Assembly (NCBI GenBank): GCA_937902985.1
Contig: CALFNG010000533.1
Coordinates: 1 to 47,965 of the forward strand
Length of the DNA: 47,965 bases
Direction: 5' to 3'
Source: an uncultured Myxococcales bacterium
Lineage (GTDB): Bacteria > Myxococcota_A > Polyangia > Polyangiales > Polyangiaceae
Made by a program: the position numbers and the translations under genes. The notes below the pieces were generated by a model. It was not told the origin of the DNA. It saw nothing but the letters and a program-made list of their open reading frames with translations, and did not search any database. This document shows, piece by piece, positions 32,098 through 43,500 of the stretch; position 1 is the stretch's first letter, and each line of letters starts with the position of its first letter.

Positions 32098-32327
32098 GGA
32101 CCGCTCGGTGCTCAGCCCTCCGATGACGAGCTGACGAGCGGGTCTTCGCGACCCGTTGAGCCTCGCGCCGGCCGTCCTCGTTGATCCGATCACGCATCGC
32201 GCATCCCTTTACCCATTCGACGGGGGGACGCGCGCCACGCCCATCGAACGAGACGCGGATCCCGCATGAACCCTGGGTCCCTTGGCCACGAGGGGGCGCG
32301 AAGTGCAGCGCTTCGCCTCCTGGCAGA

Positions 32328-33260
32328 TCAAGAGTCTGGTAGATCGAGCAGCGAGCTCACCTCTTCCATTCGCTCGAGCCGGCGCCGCCTCTGCTCGGCC
32401 ATCGCCGGTGTCATCGGGGGCTCGACGGGGCTCGGCCTGACGCGCATCGCCTTCTCGAGCTTGCGCTTGTGCAGCCACTGGCCGATGACGCCCCGAACGG
32501 GCTCGAGATCGAGCGCGCCCGACGCGAGTCGCGCCGGCTCGTCGCGCAGCGATTCGACGAGGAGCGGGTTCGATTCGACCCAGTCCCATGCGAGCCCGAA
32601 GGCTTCGCGCTGCGTGGTCCCCAGGTGCTTTCGCGCCTTCGCCGGGCCCTGGCCGTCGAGCGCGACGAACAGCGCGAGCGCGACGCCGAGCTCCTCGACT
32701 GAGAGCACCGTGGCCTGCGCCACGCGGAGCCCGCCGCACGATTTGGCCCAGACCGACGCGCCGTTCGCGAGCAAGACGCCGAATCCGCAGACCACCGCCG
32801 CGATCTCGCTCTCTTGCGCGCCCACCGGCTCGCCGGCCTCGTGCAAGACGAGCGACCCCGCCGCGCGCGCGAGCGACGTCGCGAGGACGTCGGGGTTCCC
32901 GAGGTCGGTCGCCGACACGACGACGCGATACCCGTCGTCGAGCTCGTGTACCGTCGCGGGCGTGGAGCCGGTTCCGGCGCCGGGTCCGCAGGCCGCAGAG
33001 CCGCAACCGCCGCCCGTGTGCCCCTCGTCAGGGACGAGCACGCCGAGCTCGACGTGTAGCTCCCCGGAGATCGGAGCGTATGCGAGCACCCTTCGCAGGA
33101 GCCGGTCGAGGCTGGCGCCATCGGCCTCGAAGGCGTCGGGAAAGAACTCGCCCGTGGGCTGAACCAGGGCCGGCCGGCCAATGGCCTGACCGTGCGCCGC
33201 GCGCAGGTGGGCGAACGTCTTGACGATCCAGGCGAGAGCCTCGCTGTCGGGGAGCTCCAT
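32328..33260 (-). CDS. Hypothetical protein, 310 residues
   Basis: Starts ATG 33260. The first 70 residues are mixed helix and strand (ALAWIVKTFAHLRAAHGQAI, GEFFPDAFEADGASLDRLLR). A Gly/Cys-rich loop, GHTGGGCGSAACGPGAGTG (residues ~79-97), carries two Cys. A strand (DDGYRVVVSATDLGNPDVLA), a helical half with EIAAVVCGFGVLLANGA, and a charged C-terminus (MAEQRRRRLERMEEVSSLL) follow. No signal peptide or membrane segment, so it is probably cytoplasmic. I do not recognise the family and assign no function. Upstream is a 100-base gap to the Cys-rich lipoprotein gene; downstream is the tRNA region. Confidence 0.7.
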   Translation of the reverse strand: MELPDSEALAWIVKTFAHLRAAHGQAIGRPALVQPTGEFFPDAFEADGASLDRLLRRVLAYAPISGELHVELGVLVPDEGHTGGGCGSAACGPGAGTGSTPATVHELDDGYRVVVSATDLGNPDVLATSLARAAGSLVLHEAGEPVGAQESEIAAVVCGFGVLLANGASVWAKSCGGLRVAQATVLSVEELGVALALFVALDGQGPAKARKHLGTTQREAFGLAWDWVESNPLLVESLRDEPARLASGALDLEPVRGVIGQWLHKRKLEKAMRVRPSPVEPPMTPAMAEQRRRRLERMEEVSSLLDLPDS

Positions 33261-33360
33261 GGGTGAGCTCAGTCTAGCGCAACCTGGCGCAACGAGGCGC
33301 GACCAGCTGTGACCCGTGACGTGCGCTCGGAGTTCGAGCGCCTCGAGACGGGCCCGCGCG

Positions 33361-34101
33361 TCAATCGGCGCCCGCGTCGGGTGGACCCGCGGGGATCGTC
33401 GGCGAACAGATGCGGATCGCCAGCCTGTCGATCGAGGTCGTCGCGAAGCAGAACGTGCCGGGAAAGCTCGCGCAGTCGGCGTTGACGCTGCAGCCGGGTG
33501 CGCAGACCTCGCCTGACGAGGCGCTCGCGACGCACGCGTTCGGCAGGTTCAGTGCGTTGCCGCCGCCGGCGCCGAGGCCTGCACAGTCCGATGACCGCGC
33601 GCAGGGCTTGGTGCACCCCAGCGCGCACGTCAGCCCGGCGATGCACGCGCTCGCCAGCGGATTGCACGGATCGCCCACGCCGCTCTCGGTGCACACGACG
33701 CACTTCGAGTCGACGCACGTCGTGAGCGCCTCGAGGAGCGCGATGCCCGTCGGCGACTGGCCCTCGCAGGCGGCGACGCACGCCGACAGGCCGCCGCAGT
33801 TCTGTTCGCAGTTCGAGAGATTCTGGCACGCGACGTCGGTGTCGCAGGCGGCGAGCGGATCGCAGCAGCTGGCGTTTGCGCACTGGGCGCACCGCGAGTC
33901 GAGCGCGCTGACGACGCATCCGCGGGCCGCGGCTCCGCCGTCGGCCGCAGGCCCGCCGCCCCCGCCCGCAATGGTCGGAGCGGGGCAGCTGGCATCGATG
34001 CCCGAGCAGTTGCCGAGGTCGGGCGGATGCGGCGTCATCGCGGTGCACGCAGCGCATGCCGCGAAAATGAGCCAGGCGAAGGAAATCGCGTCTCGGCGCA
34101 T
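33361..34101 (-). CDS. Cys-rich secreted lipoprotein
   Basis: 246 residues. ATG 34101 gives a lipoprotein signal MRRDAISFAWLIFAACAAC with two candidate lipobox Cys. The mature part has about 30 Cys in regularly spaced clusters such as SRCAQCANASCCDPLAACD, CQNLSNCEQNCGGLSACVAA, CVDSKCVVC and CTKPCARSSDC. It ends FCFATTSIDRLAIRICSP. The CxxC...CC...C pattern is that of disulphide-rich surface proteins common in Myxococcota (similar to 'tryptophan synthase alpha chain'-misnamed families). Likely outer-membrane or surface anchored, stable against proteases. Function unknown. Confidence 0.78.
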   Translation of the reverse strand: MRRDAISFAWLIFAACAACTAMTPHPPDLGNCSGIDASCPAPTIAGGGGGPAADGGAAARGCVVSALDSRCAQCANASCCDPLAACDTDVACQNLSNCEQNCGGLSACVAACEGQSPTGIALLEALTTCVDSKCVVCTESGVGDPCNPLASACIAGLTCALGCTKPCARSSDCAGLGAGGGNALNLPNACVASASSGEVCAPGCSVNADCASFPGTFCFATTSIDRLAIRICSPTIPAGPPDAGAD

Positions 34102-34206
34102 GGGGGTCGTCCGATCCAGTTCCACATGTAGCTTCTCGGGCGCGACCACGGCAAACGGGGCCGCCGCCTGGCGCGCCGAAGTGGTACGAACCAGGCCAGC
34201 ATCCCC

Positions 34207-35673
34207 ATGATCGGCGCCGTTCCCATGCGGGAAGAGCCCCCCTCGAGCGCGCGGGCGACCCGCCGGATCGACCACGAAATCTGGGCGATGGCGTGGCCGG
34301 CGATGCTCTCGCTGATGGTCGTCAATCTGGTCGACGTCATCGACGTCGCGCTCGTGGGCCGATTGGGGCGCCAAACGGTCGCGGCCTGGGGCTATGCGAC
34401 GCAGTGCGTGAACCTGATCGAGACCCTCATCCAGTCGGTCGGCATCGCCTGCGTGGCGCTGGTGGCGCGGGCCATCGGCGGGCGGGATCCCCGCCGCGCG
34501 CGCCAGGCCGTGGCCGCCTCGATGATGGTCTCGTTGAGCGTGGCGGCGGCCGGCCTGCTGCTCACCCTCCTCGTGCCGCGGGTCATTCTCGCGTGGCTCG
34601 ACGCAACCCCCGACGTCATCGCGATCGCGGTGCCCTACTTCCGGCTCGACGCGGGATCGATGGTCCTCTACGCGGCGGCGTTCATGTTCGAGAGCGCCCT
34701 CCGGGCCCGCAAGAACACGCGGGGCCCGATGGCGATCGCGATCGCCGTCATGAGCGTGAAGACGATCCTCAGCCTCGTCTTGATCTTCGGGGCCTTCGGG
34801 TTCCCCCGGCTCGGGCTCGCCGGCGCCGGCCTGGCCACGCTCGCGGCCCACGGCGTGGGCCTGACCCTCTATGTCGCGATCTCGCGAAGAGTCGCAGGTT
34901 CGGAGGCCGCGGGCGGCCCGGCGGTCACCTTCCGGGTGAGCGATCTACGCCGGCTGCGCGAGGTGCGGGAGGTGGCGGCCGACGTGGCTCGCGTGTCGCT
35001 CCCGTCGATGGGCGAGCGCTTGATCATGAGCCTGGCGTTGCTCACGTACTTCAAGCTGCTCTCCGACTACGGCACCGCGGCGGTCGCGGCTTACGCGATC
35101 GGCGTCCGTCTTCTCTCGATGTCGTGGGTGCCCGGCCTCGGCTTCGGCGCCGCGGCGTCGACGTTCGTCGGCCAGGCGCTCGGCGCGGGCGACTCGCAGC
35201 GGGCACGCCGGGTCGGGCTCCGGGCCTTGCGACAGGCCTCCTTCGTGATGGGCGCGCTCGGCGTCGCGTTCCTGTTTCTCCGTCATCCGCTCGCCGACGC
35301 GTTCACCCGCGACGATCGCATCGCCGAGAGCCTCGCGCCCTTCATGATGATGCTCGCCATCGCGCAGCCGTTCATGGGCGCTCACTTCACGCTCGCCGGC
35401 GTGCTCCGCGGCGCGGGCGACACCGTGACCCCTCTCGTGGGGGCGGCGGTCGGCAACTGGGGGTTCCGCGTCCCACTCGCGTGGATCTTCGCCCACTTCT
35501 TCGGTGCGAGCCTCACCTGGGTGTGGGCGGCGCTCATCGCCGATCACTTCGCGCGAATGCTCATCAACGGCGGCGTCTTCCTCTTTGGCCGCTGGGACAA
35601 GAAGACCGGCCCGGGCCTCGGAAAGGGCTTCGGAATCCGTCCCTCAGCGAAGCCGCCCGATCGGCTCGCCTGA
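34207..35673 (+). CDS. MATE-family efflux transporter
   Basis: About 488 residues (or 482 from ATG 34225). Twelve predicted helices in two bundles, with family landmarks in the N half: AMAWPAMLSLMVVNLVDVID, then ALVGRLGRQTVAAWGYATQ. The C half has YAIGVRLLSMSWVPGLGFGA, ASTFVGQALGAGDSQRARR and FTLAGVLRGAGDTVTPLVGA. MATE proteins export cationic drugs or metabolites by Na+ or H+ antiport. The true domain ends about KGFG; the last ten residues (IRPSAKPPDRLA) come from the first unit of a 42-bp repeat array, and the stop TGA lies inside that unit. Confidence 0.93.
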   Translation: MIGAVPMREEPPSSARATRRIDHEIWAMAWPAMLSLMVVNLVDVIDVALVGRLGRQTVAAWGYATQCVNLIETLIQSVGIACVALVARAIGGRDPRRARQAVAASMMVSLSVAAAGLLLTLLVPRVILAWLDATPDVIAIAVPYFRLDAGSMVLYAAAFMFESALRARKNTRGPMAIAIAVMSVKTILSLVLIFGAFGFPRLGLAGAGLATLAAHGVGLTLYVAISRRVAGSEAAGGPAVTFRVSDLRRLREVREVAADVARVSLPSMGERLIMSLALLTYFKLLSDYGTAAVAAYAIGVRLLSMSWVPGLGFGAAASTFVGQALGAGDSQRARRVGLRALRQASFVMGALGVAFLFLRHPLADAFTRDDRIAESLAPFMMMLAIAQPFMGAHFTLAGVLRGAGDTVTPLVGAAVGNWGFRVPLAWIFAHFFGASLTWVWAALIADHFARMLINGGVFLFGRWDKKTGPGLGKGFGIRPSAKPPDRLA

Positions 35674-36165
35674 GAGATGCGTCCCTCAGCGAAGCCGCCC
35701 AATCGGCTCGTCTCAGAGACGGGTCGCTCAGCGAAGCCGCCCGATCGGCTCGTCTCAGAGACGGGTCGCTCAGCGAAGCCGCCCAATCGGATCGGCCGAC
35801 CGTCGAGCCGCTCGGCGAGGGGAGCCCGCGCCTCCACGATGCCGATCGCCCGGTCAGCGCGAGCAATCACCCTGCCCCGCCGAAGGATGCGGCCGTTCGT
35901 GAAGCTCGTGAATCTGCCGGCGCAAGAGACCCGGTCACGAGCGAAGCCGACTGTTCCGCGAGCGCGAGGAACTCGCTCATCACCGAAGCTCACGACCCTG
36001 CCCTCGCGAACACAACGTCGAGCCGATGGTCGAGTCCCACGGCACGATTCTCCAGCCGGTCTCGACGAACATCCAGCCGATCGCTCCGCAGTGCTCGTGC
36101 ACCGATATAGCGAAGGCGACATCACGCGCACCTGCACTAGCGGCGGGATCGTACCGCTCAATTAG
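35640..36165 (+). pseudogene. Possible frameshifted repeat-containing reading frame
   Basis: Downstream of the MATE gene the third plus frame has GC-rich third positions and 14-residue repeats (consensus D-x3-(S/T)EA-x2-SA-x-AR) up to about 36010. Coding-like composition then moves to the next frame (EHNVEPMVESHGTILQPVST, then NIQPIAPQCSCTDI) and, after 36108, to another (SEGDITRTCTSGGIVPLN, stop TAG at 36163-36165). Adding one base after GATAT at 36104-36108 would give CTDISEGDITRTC in one frame. There is no start codon. It may be a decayed gene, or an old C-terminal extension of the MATE protein. The stop converges on the minus-strand gene with a three-base overlap. Confidence 0.35.
35643..36020. 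repeat. Register-locked, decaying 42-bp repeat array
   Basis: CTCAGCGAAGCCGCCC starts at 35643, 35685, 35727 and 35769 with near-perfect units of 42 bp. The same register continues in weaker form at 35811, 35853, 35895 (GTGAAGCT), 35937 (GCGAAGCC at 35941, exactly in phase) and 35979. In the third plus frame this reads as 14-residue units such as DGSLSEAARSARLR, DAAVREARESAGAR, DPVTSEADCSASAR and NSLITEAHDPALAN. Confidence 0.85.
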
Positions 36166-36530
36166 CTCGCCGTCGGGGGCTGCGCTGCCTCGCCGACCAT
36201 CGGGTTCGCCTCGTCGCTCGCTGGCTCGGGTCGGGCTGGTGCGCCGGGATCATCGTCCTCCGAAGCTCGCTCGACCACCTCGATCGCCATCTCCAGGGTC
36301 GCCCCCACGAGATGGTTGATCTGACGGATGGCCTCGTAGACCCCGGCCACGGTCACGTCGTGAACGAGGCGCACCCCGCGCGCGGCCGGAGCGATCGGCG
36401 CGACGTGATCGAGCACGTCGAACGGACGCGAGGCCGTCGCTCGGTGAACACGCTCCACCGCGCTCGCCCCTTGATCGACCGCGTCTTCGATGAGCGCCCT
36501 CAAGCCTCTGAGTCGGTTCGCGGTCGTCAT
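36162..36530 (-). CDS. Small helical protein, companion of the alpha/beta hydrolase
   Basis: 122 residues, ATG 36530. Mostly helix with little hydrophobic continuity: NRLRGLRALIEDAVDQGASA, VERVHRATASRPFDVLDHV, then VRLVHDVTVAGVYEAIRQIN and HLVGATLEMAIEVVERASED. It has a weak phasin-like feel (amphipathic helices, no Cys). The Pro/Ala/Glu-rich tail is probably disordered. The gene follows the alpha/beta hydrolase by 52 bases. Pairs of such a protein with a PGAP1-like lipase are known in other bacteria, but that is recollection rather than something visible here. Confidence 0.72.
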   Translation of the reverse strand: MTTANRLRGLRALIEDAVDQGASAVERVHRATASRPFDVLDHVAPIAPAARGVRLVHDVTVAGVYEAIRQINHLVGATLEMAIEVVERASEDDDPGAPARPEPASDEANPMVGEAAQPPTAS

Positions 36531-36582
36531 CGGTTCGCTCCCTTCGTCGTCCGCTTCGTCTTCGTTCGGTCGTTCGTTCGCG

Positions 36583-37539
36583 TCAGCGGCACCAATTGCG
36601 GATCGCTGCGTAGACCTCGGCGTCTCGCGCCAGCATGATGTGACTCATTCCGTCGAGCACCTTCACGTGGCTCGGCGGCAGAGCGCCGCTCGCGGGGTCG
36701 ACGAGCCCGGCGGTCGCGCTCCGCACCGGCACCAGGGAGTCGCCGAAGAGCGTCGCGAGCCACGCGCTGCGGGCGAGCGTGCCGGCGACGAGGTAGTGCT
36801 GGATCTCCGGGAGCAGCGGCACGGGGTGGTTCGGATCGCGCAAGCGGTCGCTGCCCCGCGCAGCGTTCGCCGCTCGATCTTCGTGCCGGAGATCGGCGTC
36901 GCCCAGGTCTTTGAGGCCATCGCTTCGCAGATCGGCGATCTCGCCGACGAGGCGGGCGTACGGATCGTCGATCGTTCGCAGGAGCCTCGAGACGGTGCGG
37001 CCCACTCGCTCGAGCGGAGCTCCGAGGTGCGGCGTTCCCACGTAGATGGCCTTCTTCACGAGCGGCAGCCACGCGCGGCGTTCGAGGCGCGCCACGTGGC
37101 AGGCGCTGCGGATGACGAGCCCTCCCATGCTGTGACCCACGGTCACGAGGCTCTCGATGGGCACCGGGTACGCCGCGACGAACGCGTCGAGAGCGCGCGA
37201 TAGGTTGGCGCCGTTGTCGGCGATGGCGAGGCCGGAGTTGTAGCGAACGTAGAGGGGCGTGACTCCCAGGTCCCGCGCGAGCAAGGTCCCGTAGTCGGTG
37301 CCGTCGGACATCGTCCAGATGGTCTCCGTCGACATCAATCCGTGAACGAAGATCGCCACGTGGGGAGAAGCCTCTGGAAGCGCGCGCGTCAGAGCGGCGC
37401 GTTCGAACGCGAGGGGCACATCGTCACCCGACCGCGCGACGAGGGCCATGGTCGTCGCGAGCCCGTTCCCGGTGCGAACGAGGTAGTCGCCGATGGCGCC
37501 GTTCAGGATCGCGAGCGAAGCCTCGAGTTTCCTTCCCAT
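36583..37539 (-). CDS. Alpha/beta hydrolase (esterase/lipase, PGAP1-like)
   Basis: 318 residues from ATG 37539 (an ATG at 37608 would add 23 uninformative residues). The oxyanion region HVAIFVHGLMSTETIW is followed by the nucleophile motif VTVGHSMGG (Ser137), then VGTPHLGAPLERVGRTVSRL. Acid and base lie in the C-terminal part: SLVPVRSA and the histidine in KVLDGMSHIMLARD. This set fits PGAP1-like or triacylglycerol-lipase-type esterases. No signal peptide, so probably cytoplasmic. It is the middle gene of a minus-strand group with the glucosidase upstream and the helical protein downstream. Confidence 0.84.
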   Translation of the reverse strand: MGRKLEASLAILNGAIGDYLVRTGNGLATTMALVARSGDDVPLAFERAALTRALPEASPHVAIFVHGLMSTETIWTMSDGTDYGTLLARDLGVTPLYVRYNSGLAIADNGANLSRALDAFVAAYPVPIESLVTVGHSMGGLVIRSACHVARLERRAWLPLVKKAIYVGTPHLGAPLERVGRTVSRLLRTIDDPYARLVGEIADLRSDGLKDLGDADLRHEDRAANAARGSDRLRDPNHPVPLLPEIQHYLVAGTLARSAWLATLFGDSLVPVRSATAGLVDPASGALPPSHVKVLDGMSHIMLARDAEVYAAIRNWCR

Positions 37540-37618
37540 GCTCCCGTCCGTTCCCTCTCCCTCTCCGCCGACCCACGGATCAGAGCCACATGTGGGGAGA
37601 GATAGCATGCTCCAGGGA

Positions 37619-40297
<2,679 letters not shown>

Positions 40298-40548
40298 TGG
40301 CCGAACATATCCCGGGCATGCGCCCGACGAGCCGGTACGGGTCGCGGGGCCGCGGGACCGAGGGGGCGCCTGCCGGCGTGGCAAAAAGGTCGCGTGGCAA
40401 AACGCACCAATCGAACTGGGCGATTCATTCTCGGCTTGAGGAGCCTCGACGCCGGAGTAACTGTCTAGCTTGGCTGCTTGCGCCGATACGGCAGCACGCA
40501 TGACGCTGCGTCAGGCATCGACTTCACCCGCTTCGAAAAGGCCGTCTG

Positions 40549-43500
40549 ATGACGATGAAGAGCAACGGGCACGGCAACGGGGTTTCCACGGACGGCTCGG
40601 TCAAGTCGGCAAAGGGACGCGGAGCGGCGAAGGCTGCACCCGTTCACCCCTCGGCCCGGAAAGCGATGCGCTCCGAACGAACCGAGTGGGACCGCCTGTC
40701 GGTCCGCAGCCGCGGCGAGGTCGAGCACTTCGTCGAGTTGCTCAAGGCGGTCAAGCAAGGCGACTTCAGCGTCCGCTTCGACAGCGACAAAGACGGGCTG
40801 CTCGGCCGCGCGGGCGAGCTCCTGAACGACATCATCGGCCTCAACGAGCACATGTCGACCGAGCTCGTTCGCGTGGGCAAGGTCGTCGGGCAAGAAGGCA
40901 AGATGCACGAGCGGGCCTCGGTCGGCCCCGCCAAGGGCTCGTGGGCCATGGGCATGGCGTCGCTGAACCAGCTCATCGCCGACCTGGTCGCGCCGACGAA
41001 CGAGGTCGCGCGCGTCATCACCGCGGTCGCCCGGGGTGACCTCTCTCAAAAGATGGTCCTCGAGATCGAGGGCCGGCCGGTGCGAGGCGAGTTCCTCCGC
41101 ATCGGAACGACCGTCAACAGTATGGTCGATCAGCTCAACTCGTTCGCCGCCGAGGTCACGCGCGTCGCGAAGGAGGTCGGCACCGAGGGCAAGCTCGGCG
41201 GGCAGGCCGAGGTCAAGGGCGTCTCGGGAACGTGGAAGGATCTCACGAACAACGTCAACGTCCTCGCCGCGAACCTGACGACCCAGGTCCGCAACATTGC
41301 GAAGGTCACCACGGCGGTCGCGCGAGGCGACCTCTCCCAGAAGATCACCGTCGACGCGCGCGGCGAGATCCTCGAGCTCAAGAGCACCATCAACACGATG
41401 GTCGACACGCTCAACTCGTTCGCCGCCGAGGTCACGCGCGTCGCGAAGGAGGTCGGCACCGAGGGCAAGCTCGGCGGGCAGGCCGACGTCAAAGGGGTCT
41501 ACGGCACGTGGAAGGACCTGACCGACAACGTCAACGTCCTCGCCACGAACCTCACCGTGCAGCTCCGCGACGTGTCGAAGGTCGCGACGGCGATCGCCAA
41601 CGGCGACATGACGCAGAAGATCACGGTCGACGTCAAAGGGGAGATTCTCCAGATCAAAGACGTGATCAACAAGATGGTCGATCAGCTCAACTCGTTCGCC
41701 GCCGAGGTCACGCGCGTCGCGAAGGAGGTCGGCACCGAGGGCAAGCTCGGCGGGCAGGCCGAGGTCAAGGGAGTCTCGGGCACGTGGAAGGACCTGACCG
41801 ACAACGTCAACATCATGGCCTCGAACCTCACCAAGCAGGTGCGCGGCATCGTCAAGGTCGTCACCGCCGTGGCCGACGGCGACCTGAGCCAGAAGTTCGT
41901 GCTCGAGGCGAAGGGCGAAGTCGCCGCGCTCGCCGAGACCATCAACAACATGACCGACACGCTGCGGATCTTCGCCGACCAGGTGACCACCGTGGCCCGC
42001 GAAGTCGGCATCGAAGGTCAGCTCGGCGGGCAGGCCAACGTGCCTGGCGCCTCGGGGGTGTGGAAAGACCTGACCGACAACGTCAACGTCATGGCCTCGA
42101 ACCTCACCAAGCAGGTGCGCGGCATCGTCAAGGTCGTCACCGCGGTCGCAAACGGCGACCTGAAGCAGAAGTTCTTGCTCGAGGCGAAGGGCGAGGTCGC
42201 GGCGCTCGCCGAGACGATCAACAACATGACCGACACGCTACGCACGTTCGCCGATCAGGTGACGAGCGTGGCGCGCGAGGTCGGTATCGAGGGCAAGCTC
42301 GGCGGGCAGGCTAACGTGCCCGGCGCGCAGGGGACGTGGCGCGACCTGACCGACAACGTGAATCAGCTCGCCGGGAACCTGACGTCTCAGGTCCGCGCCA
42401 TCGCCGAGGTGTCCACGGCCGTCGCCAAGGGCGACCTCACGCGATCGATCACGGTCGCCGCGCAGGGCGAGGTCGCCGCCCTCAAAGACAACATCAACCA
42501 GATGATCGGCAACCTGAAGGACACGACGCACCAGAACCAGGAGCAAGACTGGCTGAAGACGAACGTCGCGAAGTTCTCGGGCATGATGCAGGGGCAGCGG
42601 AGCGTCGAGTCGGTCGCGCAGCTCATCATGTCGGAGCTGACCCCCCTCGTCGACGCGCAGCAGGGCGCGTTCTACATGATGGAAACCGACGAAGAAGACC
42701 GCGGCGCGCGGCTGCAGCTCATCGCCAGCTACGGGTTCGGCGGCCGCAAGACGCTCTCGAGCAGCTACAAGATGAAGGAGAGCCTCATCGGGCAGTGCGC
42801 GTTCGAGAAGAAGCGCATCTTGCTCGGCGCGGTCCCGGAAGACTTCATCTACATCGCGACGGGCATGGGCCAGGCCACCCCGCGGAGCGTGGTCGTGCTC
42901 CCGGTCCTCTTCGAGGGCCACGCCAAGGCCGTCATCGAGATCGCCTCGTTCAAGCAGTTCAGCTCGAACCACCTGAACTTCCTCGACCAGCTCATGGCGA
43001 GCGTCGGCGTCATCTTGAACATGATCTCCTCGAGCACGCGCACCGAGGAGCTCCTGCAGCAGCTGAAGACGTCGAACGCCGAGCTCGAGGCGCAGGCCGC
43101 GGAGTTGAACGACAAGGCCGAGCTCCTCGAGGTGAAGAACCAGGAGGTCGAGCTCGCGAGCCGCAGCCTCGAAGAGAAGGCCGAGCAGCTCCAGCTCATC
43201 TCGAAGTACAAGAGCGAGTTCCTGGCGAACATGTCTCACGAGCTGCGGACGCCGCTCAACAGCTTGCTCATCCTCTCGAAGATGCTCGCCGACAACCGCG
43301 ACGGGAACCTCACCCCCGAGCAGATGAAGTTCGCGCAGACGGTGTTCACCTCGGGCAACGATCTGCTCCAGCTGATCAACGAGATCCTCGACCTCTCGAA
43401 GGTCGAAGCCGGCAAGATGCCGATCGATCCGCAGACGTTCGCCCTCTCGCAAGTGCACGAGTACCTCGAGCAGACGTTCCGGCACGTGGCCAACCAGAAG

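Larger units (their letters stand above)
31992..32101. repeat. 11-bp direct repeats flanking tRNA-Arg
   Basis: GAAGCGCGGAC occurs perfectly at 31992-32002, just upstream of the tRNA, and again at 32091-32101, just downstream, 99 bases apart. CTCGG follows each copy after one to two bases. The pair brackets the tRNA gene exactly. Confidence 0.6.

Noticed and set aside
35544-36161. Minus-strand frame with GGFAERPVSETSR repeats as a repeat protein
   Set aside because: The plus frame carrying SEA repeats has GC-rich third positions and better explains the diverged units; the minus frame has first-position-like composition at its wobble sites.
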